From positions 286,001 through 350,000 of the forward strand of contig JAFCMP010000008.1 of assembly GCA_017506865.1 (NCBI GenBank): a stretch of DNA of 64,000 nt, read 5' to 3'. The stretch is from Tribonema minus. Taxonomy: Eukaryota; Sar; Xanthophyceae; Tribonematales; Tribonemataceae. Shown in pieces: positions 37,263-51,233 of this stretch (its first letter is position 1; the number at the start of each line of letters is the position of its first letter). The notes beneath the pieces are model-generated. The model was not told the DNA's origin. It ran no database searches and saw only the letters and a list, made by a program, of their open reading frames with translations. The position numbers were made by a program, and so were the translations under genes.

Positions 37263-39494
37263 TGGCGCTCTGTGCACGGCAGCGGCGGCGGCTTCGGAGG
37301 CAGCACTGTCCTGCTCGTTTGCACGACTCCCCAGTCCTGCAATGGGAGTTTGCATGCATGGATCTACTGTGATATACCTGCTTAGGAATTGTGGCGCTGC
37401 TCTGCGGCCCAGTGTGCACACCCTACTTGGCGCATTGCCCAAGTGCACTTGAGGATGGCACGACATTGCTTGCTGAAGTACAGCTTTGGTTGCACAGGAT
37501 TGCTGTGAGCAGTAATGTCAATTCTTCCCTCTTCTTTCCTCTCGATCTCCATACAATGTGCACCTCCTGCGGCTGCCCCTGTCTGCCTCTGCGGCATGCA
37601 TTGGTACGGTGTGCTATGCTAGGCTGCGAGTGTGAATTTTCATTCAGTGCTGCAGATGTTCGTCCAAGAGATTGTGTAGTTGGATGCCGCTGCATGTCTG
37701 GGGCCGTTGCGCACCTGTGCTTGTGGCCACTGAGATGATGCAGCGGCGGTGGCCGTGTCGGCACGTCAATGAACGCTGATGTTCAAGGCCTGCTCATCAG
37801 CATGTTTGCACGCTGTACTGGCTGCCATGTTCAGGCTGAGCACTGCTGTCGCATGTGGGATCAAGGGAACAATGGTGGTGTGCTGATGGGTGCGTATTCA
37901 CCCTGGAGTGAACCTGGTATAGTGCATGTTGATGTTGATGACTGCACATGTCGCTTTATGCATCGCAAAGGCTGGGTGTATGTGCAATGGCGTACCAGTT
38001 CAATTGCTGTACCACCCTCGCAGCGAACTCGGGGTGTGGTCACGTACGTACTTTTTATTAATTCTCGCTCAGTGCGCGAAAAAGCCCAGATGAATGGTAA
38101 TACTTAAAAGCTTGCAGTGCTGTACGGAACTTACATGTCGTGTGACAGTCTGAAAGTGTCTCAATGAGAACCACTGTGTTGTGTACGTGCTATCGGCCTG
38201 TGACATTTGCGGATGCAAGGACATACTGTTGAACTCGCATTCATGTATTATAGTCCATTTGGAGCATGCAAGCTTCTCTCAAATGCGCGCCCTACATCCT
38301 AGCGCGTCCTTGCAGCTACTCAGGCTTGTTGTTGAGGACAGGCAGGCCATAATGGAAATGTACAGCGTACCCTTTTGTATCACACATGTGAATGTCCGCT
38401 TGGTATATGCATGTCGCATGCTGCCTGAACTTGTCTTAAAGCAGCAAATCACATGGGCCTACTTTTAAATAGAGCTGTATCAGTAAATGTGCATACGGCT
38501 ACATGTTTCATGCTGACCGTCAAGGTGCAATTGCCAACTCACCATGCATCTGTCATTTTGCCAAGCATGTAGTGCTGACGCAGCTTGTCAATGACCACCA
38601 CTTTGGTGCAGCGAGTTCGCACGTTGAATCAAGGCGGGCTGCCGAGCAACACACACAGCTACCTTATGCCACTAATTCCGCAGCAGTTGCGCGTCCTTGG
38701 CGGCAAGACCAACACATTGAGGTGCTCGCCTGCCACCGCCGACAGACATCTACCTGCATGCCAGGGAGCCATTGGCATACGCCCACTGCACCACCACAAA
38801 AAATGCCCGTCTGCCGAGGCATCATGGGTGTTTGCACGCCAGGCGCCGTCGGCCGGCGCAGCCATTGTAGCAGGCAAAGGCCCATTTGCTTGCCATTCAC
38901 GGCATATATGATATCAAAACAGACGTGCTGCCTCGTTGCACTAGTTAAGGGAAAGTTGTGACCCAGGTGGTCTTTCCTGCAGTCACAAATGCCAGCAGCA
39001 TCGCAGACAATCACATAATCTGTGTTCGTTCAATGATGAGCACATTGCAGTATACATATTGTGAGATCAGGCATGAGCCCTATTCGTAGGGCGCAATGCC
39101 AGGAAAAGCACAAAAGGCCAGCAGTATAAATGTCGCGGTAGCACCACTTATTGTGTTGACATTTGATATCTGCGGCGCCGTGACATCTTCGCACGGCACG
39201 AGGCGAAGAGGGCAGGGAGCCCCAGCCGAAACACGAGCCACGGTGGCGCAACTTCAAGTGCCGCAGCACATCAACGCTGCTATGAGCGCTGCCTGTGCAG
39301 TGCCGCGCGCGCAGCATAAAACGCGGCGCTCCGTAGGCGCTGGTGCGCGCCAGCGCACCATAACACGCTGCCGCGCTGCATAGCTCAGACGCTGCGCCGC
39401 ACATTGCGAGCCTGCACGCGCCATGACGCGCCGCTGCGTGTCCGTCACAATCACGTCCAGGCGCCTCGCTTGGCTGCGCTGCTCAGGCGCAGCA
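37263..39494. other. Spacer 3' of the pinin and ankyrin genes
   Basis: The spacer separates two genes whose 3' ends face each other. Apart from a decayed ankyrin segment at 38690-38880 on the minus strand, no coding signal was supported. Confidence 0.45.
38690..38880 (-). pseudogene. Decayed ankyrin-type repeat relic
   Basis: The minus-strand frame reads THDASADGHFLWW...WHAGRCLSAVAGEHLNVLVL. This matches the spacing and key residues of the family's repeats (A..GHL..L.WAR..GCPW.A.TC..A...GHL.VL), but tryptophans and the inter-repeat helix are eroded. No start, stop or splice context was seen. Confidence 0.4.
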
Positions 39495-42400
39495 TCACCT
39501 GTCGCCATCGCTGTCGCCGCCCCCCCTCCCCCGTTCCCCTCTGCCCCGCTTCTTCTGCCCCCGCCCGCTCTCCCTCCTGCGCCGCGCGCCGCCACTGCTG
39601 CTGCCGCTGCTGCTGCTGCGCGAGCTCTTGCTGCCACTGCGTGCGCGCCGTTCGTCGCCGCCGCCGCGGCGCCCTTTGTGATTGGCGTGCGCCCGGCCTC
39701 CATCGCTGCCTTCACTACGGCGTTGATCATCATCATCACCATCATCATGGCTACTATCGCGCTCCTCCCCCCGCCCCTGCCCGCCACCGTCCGCGCGCTC
39801 GACAGCGGCGCCATTGCGCGCATCGTCGTCGTCGCTGGCACCGCCGCCGGCGCCATCGCCTCTGTCGTGTTCCTCATGGCGCTGCTCGGCACCTTCCTGA
39901 GCGCTGAGTTCAGTCGCGTCGGCGTCGCCGCCTTCCTGCATGTCGGCGGCAGCGTCCGCTGCGCCTGTGTACAACGAACGCAGTGCCCCATTGCAGTGAG
40001 AGAGTGGGTGGGCGGCGTGCGAAGTGCGCCTTCCGCGCTAGAGGCGATGACAACTGTGAACAAGAGACTGCACTGGCTGGGGGACTTCACAGCACCCGTA
40101 GCAGGGGGGTGCCGTGCGTGAGCTCTGCTCAGCACCCGTCTGGGCATGTGCATTGCCTCCGCTGCACATATGAAGCGCCATCGCCTGCTTGGCGGCATTC
40201 TCTGCTCTGCTAAAGCACAACCAAGCAGGTGCTGGCTAGACAACAGCTGATACAGGGTGCAATCTCACAGTGTGCAGAAGTGCTCGTGCAGGCGTGGCAT
40301 TCATCGAGATATCACTTGCGGCAATCAGAGCACGGGCATGGCAGCATGGCACACGAGCCCCAAGCAACAGCGTCTTCTGCCGCTATTGTGCACCAGTGCA
40401 GTTTACATTTGCCTCTATTAGTTTGACTGCACACACATGATTCAGCACATGGGTGGGGGCAGCTAGAAAAGGCCACTGCATGGTAACAGCAGAAGCATCA
40501 CTCTTGGAGCCCAAGGACTTTCAAGTACATTCATGCCTGCGATGCTGATGTAGAGTGGCTCCTTGATTGGCACTGACATGCTGCAGACACTAGCACAAGC
40601 GCGTGCTCTGTCCCACATCTGAAGAACGCACAGCGGTGAGCATGCCGCGACGCAGTGCACTTAATTTCGATCGTGCTGCACCACTGCTGGACTTGCTTCA
40701 CGTAGTTACTTCACCGCTGTGATGAGTCAAGTGAGCTTATGCTGCTGCCGCAGCACAACGACTGCAGCCGCAGCAGACTGGAAGTTCAACTCTGAGGTGT
40801 ACTGTACTAGTACATTGGAACTTCAACTCATGATGTTTACCTTGAAGATCGTCAGTTTCTGCCTCCGCCATGTCTTGTTCAGCCCCATGTTGCTCGTCGC
40901 CAACGCCAGCTGCGTCCCCGCTGTCAAAGCGGTCCTCCCGGTGCTCAGCGTTACTGCAAGTTGAAGTTGCAAAGGTGATGCTGAGTCAGCAAGATGTCTT
41001 GTTGGCGTGCTTCAAGCTGCTTGCTTCACGAGTGCAAAGCTGATCATGAGCCGTACATCAAGCATGCTACTTTTTGATCCTGACCTGCAAGCCAACAACT
41101 TCACATCGTAATGCTGAGCATGCCCACGTTATTAAGCTACTGGATCAGGCACACACTGGCCCGTTGAGACACTCGAGTTGAGGAAGATGCTTGACCTCAA
41201 GTACTCGAAAGCGCAAATGCATGCACAGTGCCACTAGCGCATGGCAGGTTTCGGCTACTGAGGCTGGGCCTCCGCGAATGGATCCACAGCGGACTTCAAG
41301 TTGAAGTGTATGCCGTCAGCGGCAGCCGCGCTGCGCACGCAGGTGGGACTGCTACCATGAACAGCATGCTATGGAAACACAGTAACCGTGCACATGATGA
41401 CGTAACTGAAGTGCACGGCGCCAGCTGAGTCCATCATCATCGAGGAGCATTGCTGTAGGTAGTGCACTGTCAAGTGCAACTGCCACCGGACAGTTACACA
41501 GCATGCACAAATGGAGCATGCTGTGTACACTGTGTGACCACCAGCACAGCGCAAGAAACCCTCAATAGTTTGTGGCTGCAGCATTAGTATGATGCTTCTT
41601 CTCATTGCCACGCCGCTCACACCTGTGCCGCTGAGCACTCATGTATAGAAATGCAACGCGTGATACGTTGAACAGAGGAGGTATGAAGAGGGCGCCAGCG
41701 ACTGCTCCTGCCGCTGCAGCACCCTGTAGTGTGACTAGGTGCACAGATGACACTGCAATGTGTTTTTACCAGCAGCATAAGAAACAATGACCTAGTGCCC
41801 ACGACTCTCGCCGTCCATCTGCACATCAGGAGTGCCCTGCCAGATAGAGTGCCGTGCCGCAGTTAACCCCAAGTTCACTGAACATGTTCAGTGAACTGCA
41901 GAGTACTTGAGCTTTGGACGCTCCAACTTGCATTCGCCATGACAGTGACCACTGCAACCTTACTTCCGATGCTCCACCGGCCAGCAGCATGAAAATGAGC
42001 TGAAATCATGTTGGTCGTGAGGTGAATAATGGGCCAATTACGCGCATGTTGCAGCGACTCAATGTGCACAAAACACTCCTTCTGTGTCTTGTGCCAGTAG
42101 TATGACCGCATGCGGCGCGCTGGCGCCATAGTCTAGCGGACTGCCCTCCACTGCACGAGTCCATGGTGTGCGCTGCGCAGCTGCAAACTTCACTGCCACC
42201 AATCATCCTGCGGTACACCTCACCGCAATACGGCGCTCGCAAAGTACTTCAACTTCACATTACCAAAGCCGCCTACCTCAACTGCGCGCCGTCGCCCGAG
42301 TCCACGCTGCCCGCGCGCGCGTCGCTGCGCCCTGTCGCGCCGCTGCTGCTCCTCACCAGCTTCGTCACATCTATTCCGCCTGTCCCCGCACGCGCGCGCA

Positions 42401-44695
42401 CTCCCGGGAACTTTGCCTCGATGTCCTCCTCAATGGATCTCGCAAAGTCCTCATCCTCGTCAAGTCGCGCCTGCACGGATACATGCATACCCATAGTGTG
42501 AGTGTTTGTATGTGTTATTGTCAGGGGTCATCACACAACTCCACAATATGTGTACGACTTCAACTCGGCTCCGAGGAGCTGTGACTTGTGCGCATAGGAC
42601 TTTAACTCCATGCCGCGGAGCTGGCACCAATCATATTGTACCACTGCGACTCCGACCCCGAAAGGCAAACTGATGGCCCAAATGACTCCGACTTTGCTCC
42701 GGCTGGAGCGGAGTCGAAGCGGAGTTGGCGAGGATTCCAAGTGTAAAGTCTTGATAACTCCTGGTTATTGTGTCTCTGTAAGACGAGATGATGCCTGCAC
42801 AGTACCTGCATGGCGTCATCGACCGCGGCGCGCTGCGCCTGCGCCATGGCCTGCGTGATGTCGTTGTGCTCGTTCGGCAGCCACGTGAGCGGCGGCAGCG
42901 CGCGCGTCACCAGCACCCCCCTTAGCGGCTCCTGCGCCTTGAGCCACAGCTGCGTAACGGCTACGCGCTCCTCCACCTGCGATGGCAGCGACGTCAGGGC
43001 GAACGTTGTTCAGCACTACTGTAGCTACTGAGTGGGTGTGTCTGCCTATGATCGCTACTGGAGCAGTGGCACCTTCCCTGTTGAAGTTTGTGTGTCCACC
43101 ATCACGTATACATGTGGCGGCATGTGTGGTCAAGGGGCTGGAGGGGGGGCAGGGGGGCAGTACAAACTGAAAACGAAGCACCGCAAACTGAAAAATGTGA
43201 TCATCAGCAGTTGACCAAGTATGCACAATGATACAACTGCACAACAGCGACACGATTGCATGTATCCCAATGCATCTGAGGTGTTTTGTCAGACGGCGTC
43301 AATGCAGTTGGATGTCTGCTGATTCACTTAGCCACACAAATCAGCACAGCAAGTGAGCGTCAAGGGCTCACTTGCTGAGTCTGCATGGAGCCACATCAGG
43401 CTGCGCTGGACGAGCGGCAAGCGTGCTGCGTCAGCAACAGCTTTCTCTGATGCTGGGGTGCATCAGCAAACAATCGATCAGGATGCTGCCACCTGAACCT
43501 GTTGCATGACTGCAACTTGCGCAACACATCGGATGTCCGCAGCAGCACACAACCGCAACTCAAGGCCGTGGCCCACCGCATCACCGCTCACTGCTTTTTG
43601 AATGTGACAACCATGACTCTTGTGTCCCCGACTGCAGGCTTGTGTACATGTTGCAAGGTAGCAACAGTGGACAGACAAATGTGCCTACAGTTTCGCACGC
43701 CGCCTCTGCGGTGTACACCGCCTCCTGCGCCACAGTGAGAACACCAGTGCCAGTGCTATCCTCTTGTGTCTTGCATTGCAAGCTTGTCTATGAGGTTGCA
43801 GAAGCTTCAGCAATGCACAAGCACACAGCCCGCACCTCCTCTGCGCTGTGCACCGCTCGCTTCCTGCAACAATAGTCAATACAAGTATACCATGCGCGTG
43901 CGTCGCTCATGGCGCGCTTGCCATTGCCTATCGCGTCGAATATTCGCGCTCAATAGGAAGACGCACCTGCACGCGGCCTGCTGCCTCCGCGCGCCGCGCC
44001 ATATCCAGGTTCCTGCGCTGCTGCTCCAGCTCCCTCTCTAGCTGCCTCAGCTGCTGGCTCTGCTGCTGCTGCTTGTCGGCCACGGACCTCGCGAGCCGCG
44101 CCTGCGTGTCGATCACCGCCTTGTCGCGGTCAAGCCTCTGCCGCGCAGCGCCCAAGTGCCCCATCAGGGCCCCAAACATCCTCTTGTCCCTCTTCATGAT
44201 CTCTTCGGCATGGGGGCCAGACAGCTTGCGGCGCGGCGGCGGCGGCGCCGCCGGTTGTTGCGGGGCATCCGCAGCGCCGCCGCCTGCCTCTCTAGCAGCA
44301 TGCCCATTGCTGTTGGCAGCAGTCCTGTAACCAGCATTATGCTGAGCAGGGCCGCTCCCGGGCAGAGGCCTTCTGCTGCCTCCAGCGGCTGTGAAGTCAG
44401 TGCGCCTTCGGTCCCTGTTGTCGGGTACAGGACGGGAGATCGGTATGGGCCGAGGGGTGGAATCCTGCGCACCCACCACTGCCACAGCGCTCATAACACG
44501 CCTTTTCTTGGCAACCGGCTGCGCTCCTCGCTGCTCTGGCTCATCCCTGTCGCGTCTGTTGTCGTGGGATGTGTCACGGCCAGAGCGACCCTCGCCGTTG
44601 CGGTTAAGAGACTGCTGTCGTGCAATAGGACTCTCTGCCTCGCGATGGCTGCCTGTCGCCATTGCATCCTCCATGACTGCTTCTTCCTCTAGCAT
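39495..44695 (-). CDS. PNN: Pinin / SDK / memA-domain splicing-associated protein
   Basis: Five minus-strand exons: 44695-43967, 42976-42806, 42470-42277, 40953-40841, 39964-39495. Phases 0, 0, 2, 1 agree and the sum is 1677 nt (558 aa plus TGA). Residues 63-67 (KKRRV) form a basic nuclear-import candidate. The memA/pinin core starts with KRDKRMFGALMGHL at about 168-181, followed by a long Gln/Arg-rich coiled coil to 243. Exon 2 gives the second pinin block, with LTWLPNEHNDIT. The tail is acidic (exon 4), then Asp/Gly-rich, ending in a Ser/Arg- and Arg/Gly-rich segment as in animal and plant pinins. Known members sit in nuclear speckles with the exon-junction complex and SR proteins. An alternative first exon 44901-44836 (ATG in ACCATG context, donor GTAGGC) would add 22 residues; its acceptor lacks a pyrimidine tract. 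Confidence 0.8.
40046..40840 (-). other. Pinin intron 4, no embedded gene seen
   Basis: Intronic sequence between exons 40953-40841 and 39964-39495. Open frames here are shadows of Ala/Pro-rich composition. No repeats of note. Confidence 0.5.
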
Positions 44696-44992
44696 CTTTC
44701 AATAATCTGGTGCTACACAGTAGTCCTGAGTCTAGATCAGGATATTGCCTTCGTGTGCAAAGAGTGTCGGTCGTCACTTGAAGCCTCTTCTGCTGCTGAT
44801 GCTGCTGGAGTTGTCCCTGATTGTGCAGAGCCTACTGTCCCTGAAGAGCGAGATTTATTAGGGATCTTGGTGTCCTGAGCATCATCACCATCCGAAATCA
44901 TGGTGATGCTCCAGCTTTGATCTTCGCACTCAAGTCGCTGTGCAGATCCTCGAGTTGCGCGAGTGGGCGGCTCAGGGAGCGGTAGGACCACC
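44696..44992. promoter_or_regulatory. Shared divergent promoter region
   Basis: The pinin gene (minus, start 44695 or 44901) and the coiled-coil gene (plus, start 44993) begin head-to-head with 297 bp or only 91 bp between start codons. The interval must hold both promoters unless further upstream exons exist. No TATA box was seen. Co-regulation is inference. Confidence 0.5.
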
Positions 44993-47900
44993 ATGAGCGG
45001 CGACCAGGTGAGCTTCAGCGCCTTCGCAACGCCCGTGGGCGCGATCAAGGCGAATGTACTTGGATCTGCCTTAGCTTCCGGATCATTCCCTCTGTGCTGT
45101 GCCTACTTGTGCTTAACGGCGACCGGCCTGCAGCATCAACCAGCATGACTGGCCTGTAGCAATTAGGCAGGACAGTTTCTAGCCCACGCCCATGGTGCGC
45201 ATGGTCATTAGAGCTGAGGGAGGCCCCGCCTAGGGCTGTCCAGGTTCAACAAGAACACACCTCGATCCCTCTTGCGCGCTGCTTGAGCCCGAGCTCCAGC
45301 ACTTCTAACCGGTTCGATCTTATTCGTGACATCGATCCAAATGCGTCTGCCTGCTTTCTGCTCGTTTTCGTGCACAACAGGATGGGGAGCCCTCCTCGCA
45401 AGTCGCGTCCTTCATCACAGCGGTGGTAGACATGGCCAAATGCATGGCATCACCAGCCACGGACGACGCCTCCGCGCACCAGCAGCAGCAGGCGCTAGCG
45501 CGCCAGGTGCAGCTGGCGCTCGTGGCAGCTGTGCGGGAGACCATGGCGCCGTTCATGGAGGGCCAGATGCAGTCCTTCAAAAACCACGCAGCAGCGAACC
45601 AGGCGGGTCTGCAGGAGCTCGGCAAGAGGGTGGACGGCGTCGGCGAGGACACCGTCCGACTGCAGCGATCCGCCGACCTTCAGTACGCAAATATCAAGGA
45701 GAAGATCCGCAGCAGCGGCGACGTCGCCGCCCTGCAAGCGAGCGTCAGCGACGTCGTGCACGTGTGCGCGGAGGTGCGCAGCGCGGCGGCCAGCATCGGC
45801 AGCCGCGTCGACGGCGTCGACAGCGCCGCCGCCGCCGCCGCGCGCGACGTGGCTCAGCTCAGCGGCAGGGGCGCCAATCTGGAGGACAACTACGTGCGGC
45901 TGCGTGATCTTGCCGGCACTCACGATAAGGACATCTTCAAGGCTTATGACGCGGCGAGCGCTGCCACCGCCGATGTGGCAGAGCTCAGGAGCGCCGTCGC
46001 CGCGCGCGTCGACGCGCTCCATGCGCGGCTCGTGAGTGCGGAGGGATTCGCTGCGGACGCGCGCACGCGCAACGTCAGCGCACAGGAGGGCGTCCCAGCT
46101 GAAGTTGACGCTGCTGCTGCCGCCGGCGCCGCCGCCGCCATCGCCGACAGCAGCGACACCGCGGCCGTTCAGAGCACAGAGGACCGCCCCGACGACGCCG
46201 CGATCGTTCCGCAGGAGCCCGCTGCTGCCGGCGGTGCCGCTGCCGCCGCCGCCGCTGCTGAACGCGACGCGTCAGCGCTCGACACTGCAGTGCCAGACGC
46301 GGCAGCGCTCAGGAGCAGGCTCAGCGCCGTGGAGGACGCGTGCGCGGAGCTGCGCGGCGCGGTGCGCGGCACGCAGTCGCACGCCGCCGCCGCCGCCGCG
46401 GAGAGCGCCGCCGCCGCCGCGCGCGGCGTCGCCGAGCTCGCGGCGCGCGAGGAGAGCCGGGAGCGCGACAGCGACAGCGCCGCCGCCGCCGCCGCCAGCG
46501 CCGCCGCCGCCGCCAGCGCTGCCGCCAGCGCCGAGGCGGCGGCGAGCGCGGCGGCGGGTGTCGCGGCCGCTGCGGAGGCGGGCGTCGCGGAGGTGCGGGG
46601 CGCGGCGGCGCGCAACACGGAGCTCGTCGACCAGATCGACACGCAGGTGGGCCTGAATTTGTTGAACTTCAAGTGAGAGTTTTGAAGGTGGTTGAGGTAG
46701 ATAGCGAGGGTGAACGTTTGACCTACTGTGCCGATGCGCCGCAGGGGGGAGCTAGGGGTAGGGTAGGTAGGGGTAGCTAGGGGTACCTCTACCGAACATG
46801 CAAGCGCTCTCGCTGCGCGGCGCGGCGCGTGCGCGCTGTCGCAGCGCTTACACAGCGGCGGCCGCGGTGCTCTGACCTCTGTGAAGTACATGGCGCCATT
46901 GGACCTGTCATTAAGTGTGTCGACCTCACAGGCAGCTCACTTAGTCAATGTTAGGACTGACATCATACCCATGCTCAATCATACAGCAGTCTTGTGAAAT
47001 TGCTGAACTACGTACACTGGTGGAGATCAGCTCAAATCACCACCTCGATGACCTGTGCGATTTACTGGTGAACTTTGCCTGAGTCACCGTATGAGAATCC
47101 CTGGCAACAGATGAAGAATGTGCGCAGAAGCTGCATTTTCGCACACCGCGGTCGGCATGTGGCATGCCGAGACATCATGTTATTCCCACGGCTGTGCAAG
47201 TGTTGGCGCACACACGTGCCCAACATTGAAGCTCCTGTATGACATCATGTAGTCGTTAAAGAGGCAGAAATAGTCGCGCGGCGGCCGCAGCTGCGCGCCC
47301 CCAAGCAGCAGGCTCAAAAGAGGAATTTGACTGTTTACGCACCGCCACAACACAAGGCGCTTGCGCCGCGGACTTGCGATGCTGCTGAGCACTGCGGTAG
47401 TAGTATGAATTGTTTACAAATCACTGAGTTCTTATTCTGGCAGCACTGTGGTGCGCACGACCTTCGGTGTGGTACACATCTCATCGGCACGGAGGCATGC
47501 GATAAAGTACAAAAAGTAGCGATAGTGAATGCGCAGTGAGACACTTTCAAGTTCTTACAAGGTATATGTATCACAAAATGCATGAACATCTGGTAGCAAA
47601 CTTGACGTTGGGCTTTTTTGCGCCTCAAGCTAGCATTGATGAAGAGTAGATCACATGGCACGGCGATCTGTGCTGCAGCATGTCGTGCGAGCTGATGATG
47701 CCGTATGTATGGTTGTTCAACCCTACAACGTCATGTGAGTGACGGTGCTCTGTGATCAGCCTCTGATGCGTTCGACACGCCATAGCCACTCTTCCTGTGC
47801 GCCCCTCACACACCGTGCACAGAACAGCGCTCTTGAAGTACTGTGTGTATCAGTACTGACCACGTCATATACAGCATTAGTGCGAATGCCAGTGGCAATG

Positions 47901-50900
47901 GCACTGCGCGTGCCTTTGCTTATGGTGTTGTGCTGCTCTCTACACATTCGCACGAAAGCTTACTTGCAGTTCATCGTATACAATGCCGCAAAATACCAGT
48001 TTGAGCACCGACATCACCTCCCTGACCCTTAAAGCTACTCAACCTAGCCCTACGCCATGAAACCATGCCAACACCTACCTACGGCACGCCTGGTGCACAC
48101 GGCTCAGTGTAAGTGCAGCTGCCAAGCACGCATGATGTAATAGCAGACGCGAGATTGGTGTCAGTTCACGACTGTTGTACCGCCCAACAACAGCGCTGCC
48201 ACATGCACGCTGGCATGCCTTCTACATGTATGCGTGCATACATGCGGCGCGCAATAATTGGAAAGACTACATCACATATGCAAGAAGGTGCCATTACATG
48301 CACTCGTGACATGTGCTCTACGTGCATACGACATGCGCGTCTTTGCACACATCAATTACGTTGTTGAAGCACATGTAGTCAGACACTGTTGTACACAGTT
48401 CTATACTTTTATTTAATATGCCACGAGCCTGCATCTGAGCGCACGCATGTGGACAGTTGTGCGTGCGCCATACAAGCAGGGAGGATCGATTTATTCAACC
48501 CAAAACATATTGACTGTAGATATGGGAGGTCAACGCCGGGTCAATCGCTCTTAGTGCCAGGGCAATGGCCATCACGCTGCTCAAGCTTAAAGCCTACAGC
48601 CTGCCGAATCTTGACGATGGTTTCAGCCGAGGATTCACTTACACCCTCATAGGAGTATTGTGGTGAAGGCGCCTTGCTCTGACTCCATATTTGGTGCTGC
48701 CCGCAGTTGAGGTGAATCAGCACCAGACGGGTGCCCTTCAGCGCCATGACAGCTGAACACTGCTCAATCGCAACACGCATGTGTGCGGCAGCATAGCCAA
48801 GAATGCGCGTCCATGCTTACTTTCTACATCTCAGCGCATGACTTGATCCACTCGGGCCAGTGCTGCTGCCGCGCTGGTTGCAGGCGCGACACGTCGGCAC
48901 ACATCAGGGGTCACTGCAAAGTACTTCAACTTGAAGAAGTGTGTCAGGCCTTCGACAGGCGGCTGCGCTCAACCGTGAGGCGCTTGTACTTCGGAACACA
49001 TACATCTGCCGCATCATACTTTGATGTCGGTATCTGTACATGTGAACCGTCCAGCTTGTGCAGGAAACTTGACTTCACTCAGATGAAAAGTGCTGTTAAC
49101 CAATGCAGCTGCTCAGCAAAGACGCTGACGCTGGCAAGGTCGAATTCAAAAACAAAGGGCCTTGTGTGCGCTGCCCAACCTCAATACACAGTGTCGTTAT
49201 ACACGCAGTCATTGAACAGCGCAGTGCGTACAACAACTTCTACCCTTCAAGCCATACACCTGACCAGTGTATGCATCACTGCGCTGCTCAAAGTTCACTT
49301 GAAGTGCAGCGGCTCAACATACATACGCCTGCTAATGATGGCAGACCGGGCACTTTGTGCACGCAAACCCGCTACTTGCTTACCGCAAAAACGAATGTGT
49401 TCACCTTCTCTATGTGTATTGACCAACCTCAAGCCCTTCCTGGAACCATACAACTTGAGGTATCAAAGCCAGTGACATCGACATGACGGTTTAAAGTGCA
49501 ACGGCTCAGCGCAGACGCCGTCACCAAGCAGGGCAGGGGTCGCTGCTTCAACCTAACCGTAACCTTACCTAGGTTTATGCTACCCTAACCCTACCTGTAG
49601 GTTCGTGCTAACCCTAACCCTACCTGTAGGCTTATGCAGGCCATCACAGTGCTCAGCCACTTGTTTTGCCCCCCATTCGCTTCTGCACACAGCCGCTTGA
49701 TGGCACTTCTGAAGTATACCTCCCATGTATGATACACTACACATGCTCGACAATGCTACAATTATGATGCAAGGCGCATACGTGACGATGCTACACATAC
49801 GATTGGAGAACGCTGAGTCCGGTGACGCCCCCCGTTGCAGGCACGGCCGTATGTCTGACCCATACCACCCGTATCATGCAACGCACATGCACGGAAATGC
49901 TGCAAACCCTGAAGTATACAACTGTAAAACCTGAATGTGATCGTTTATGGCGCCCGTTGCAGGTGCGGCGCCTCAGCACGGACGTCGTCGCCGTCAAGGG
50001 CCGCGTGGAGGGGCTCATGCAGGCCGCAGCACTGCTCAACCACGAGGCGCGCATCGACAAGGGCCGCCTCAAGACCGTCGAGACGCGCGTGAGCGACATT
50101 GCCACGACAGTCACGGAACTCGCAACCGGCGGCGGCGTGCGCGGCGGCGATGCGGAGGAGCGTCTCGGCGCTGTAGAGGAGAGCGTCGGCGCCGTTGATG
50201 CTGCCGCCAAGCACAACACGGAGCTCATCGACAAGCTGTGCAAAAGGCTGGGGGGGGTGGACAATGTGGCGATGGAGGCCAGGGGGCTCGCGCAGACGCT
50301 GGAGCAGCGCTGGATGATGGTGAAGGGACACGCGGAGCAGGGCAAGGACGCGATCGCGCGGCTGGAGGCGCGCGTCAAGACCGTTGATGACAAGTATGTA
50401 TGTATATACTTCGAAGTATGCATGTATTGTCATCATGCCTGTCTGCGAGGGAGTGCCAGCACCCCACCTCCCCACTTCAAAGAGTAGTACTCGTAGCCAA
50501 TTGAGCGGCAACCAATATTGCTCATGAACCGCTGTAGCTGAAATCTTGCATGGTCAGTGGACGTATCAGGCGTTTGAGTCGCACTTGGTACACAAACAGT
50601 GCACTGTATGCGAGAGGGGGTTCGGCAGTGTTCTTGCTCGGGCGTGGACGCTGCCCGCGACTGCAAGCAGGCGGGGCGGGCAGAGGCGCAGCGTTACCCA
50701 CATGGTCATGATAGTTGGAAGAGTGGATTAAAAGCTGCGTTGAGCATGATCGCATCTGAGTGATGATGGATGCAAGGGCCTGAAGGGTAGGTACGTACGT
50801 ACTATGTAGGTGTGCCACATGCAACGAATATACTCAAAAGTATCAAAGCATGGTGCATCAGCGCTGCCTGGAACATTGGCCATGGACTGCTGTTGACAGC

Positions 50901-51188
50901 GTCATGCTCTGCGGCTATCGATGTACACGCTCAGCAATGCCACAATGCACTCTTAACATAGGCGTCGACGCTGCACTGAACTCTCTGCGACAGCATACTC
51001 GACGTCAAGACCGCCGTGGAAGCTCTGCGCAGCAGCGCTGGCGGCAGTGGCGCCGGCCGCAGCGGTACTGGCGCCAGCGACAACAATGCCAGCATCCGCA
51101 GTGTGACTGACTGCAGCAACAGCGGCGGCGGCTGGGGCGGTGACAACAATGCCAGCAGCCGTGGCTTGAGCGGCCCCAGCAGCACCGT

Positions 51189-51233
<45 letters not shown>

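Larger units (their letters stand above)
46647..49962 (+). other. 3.3-kb intron of the coiled-coil gene
   Basis: No coding unit is firm. It contains a member of a dispersed repeat (49466-49682) with CCCTAA-type blocks. A minus-strand frame (48780-48541, starts MRVAIEQCSAVMALKG, 79 aa) is protein-like and could be a small embedded gene or relic. Confidence 0.5.

Noticed and set aside
39254-40243. 329-codon minus-strand ORF and the 232-codon plus-strand ORF over it
   Set aside because: A different minus frame joins exactly in phase with four pinin exons and has the acidic/SR tail expected. These two are composition shadows.
48783-49475. 230-codon plus-strand ORF in an intron
   Set aside because: Composition is Cys/Ser/Thr-rich without domain-like pattern, it overlaps no splice logic and ends near a dispersed repeat. 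It is likely chance.
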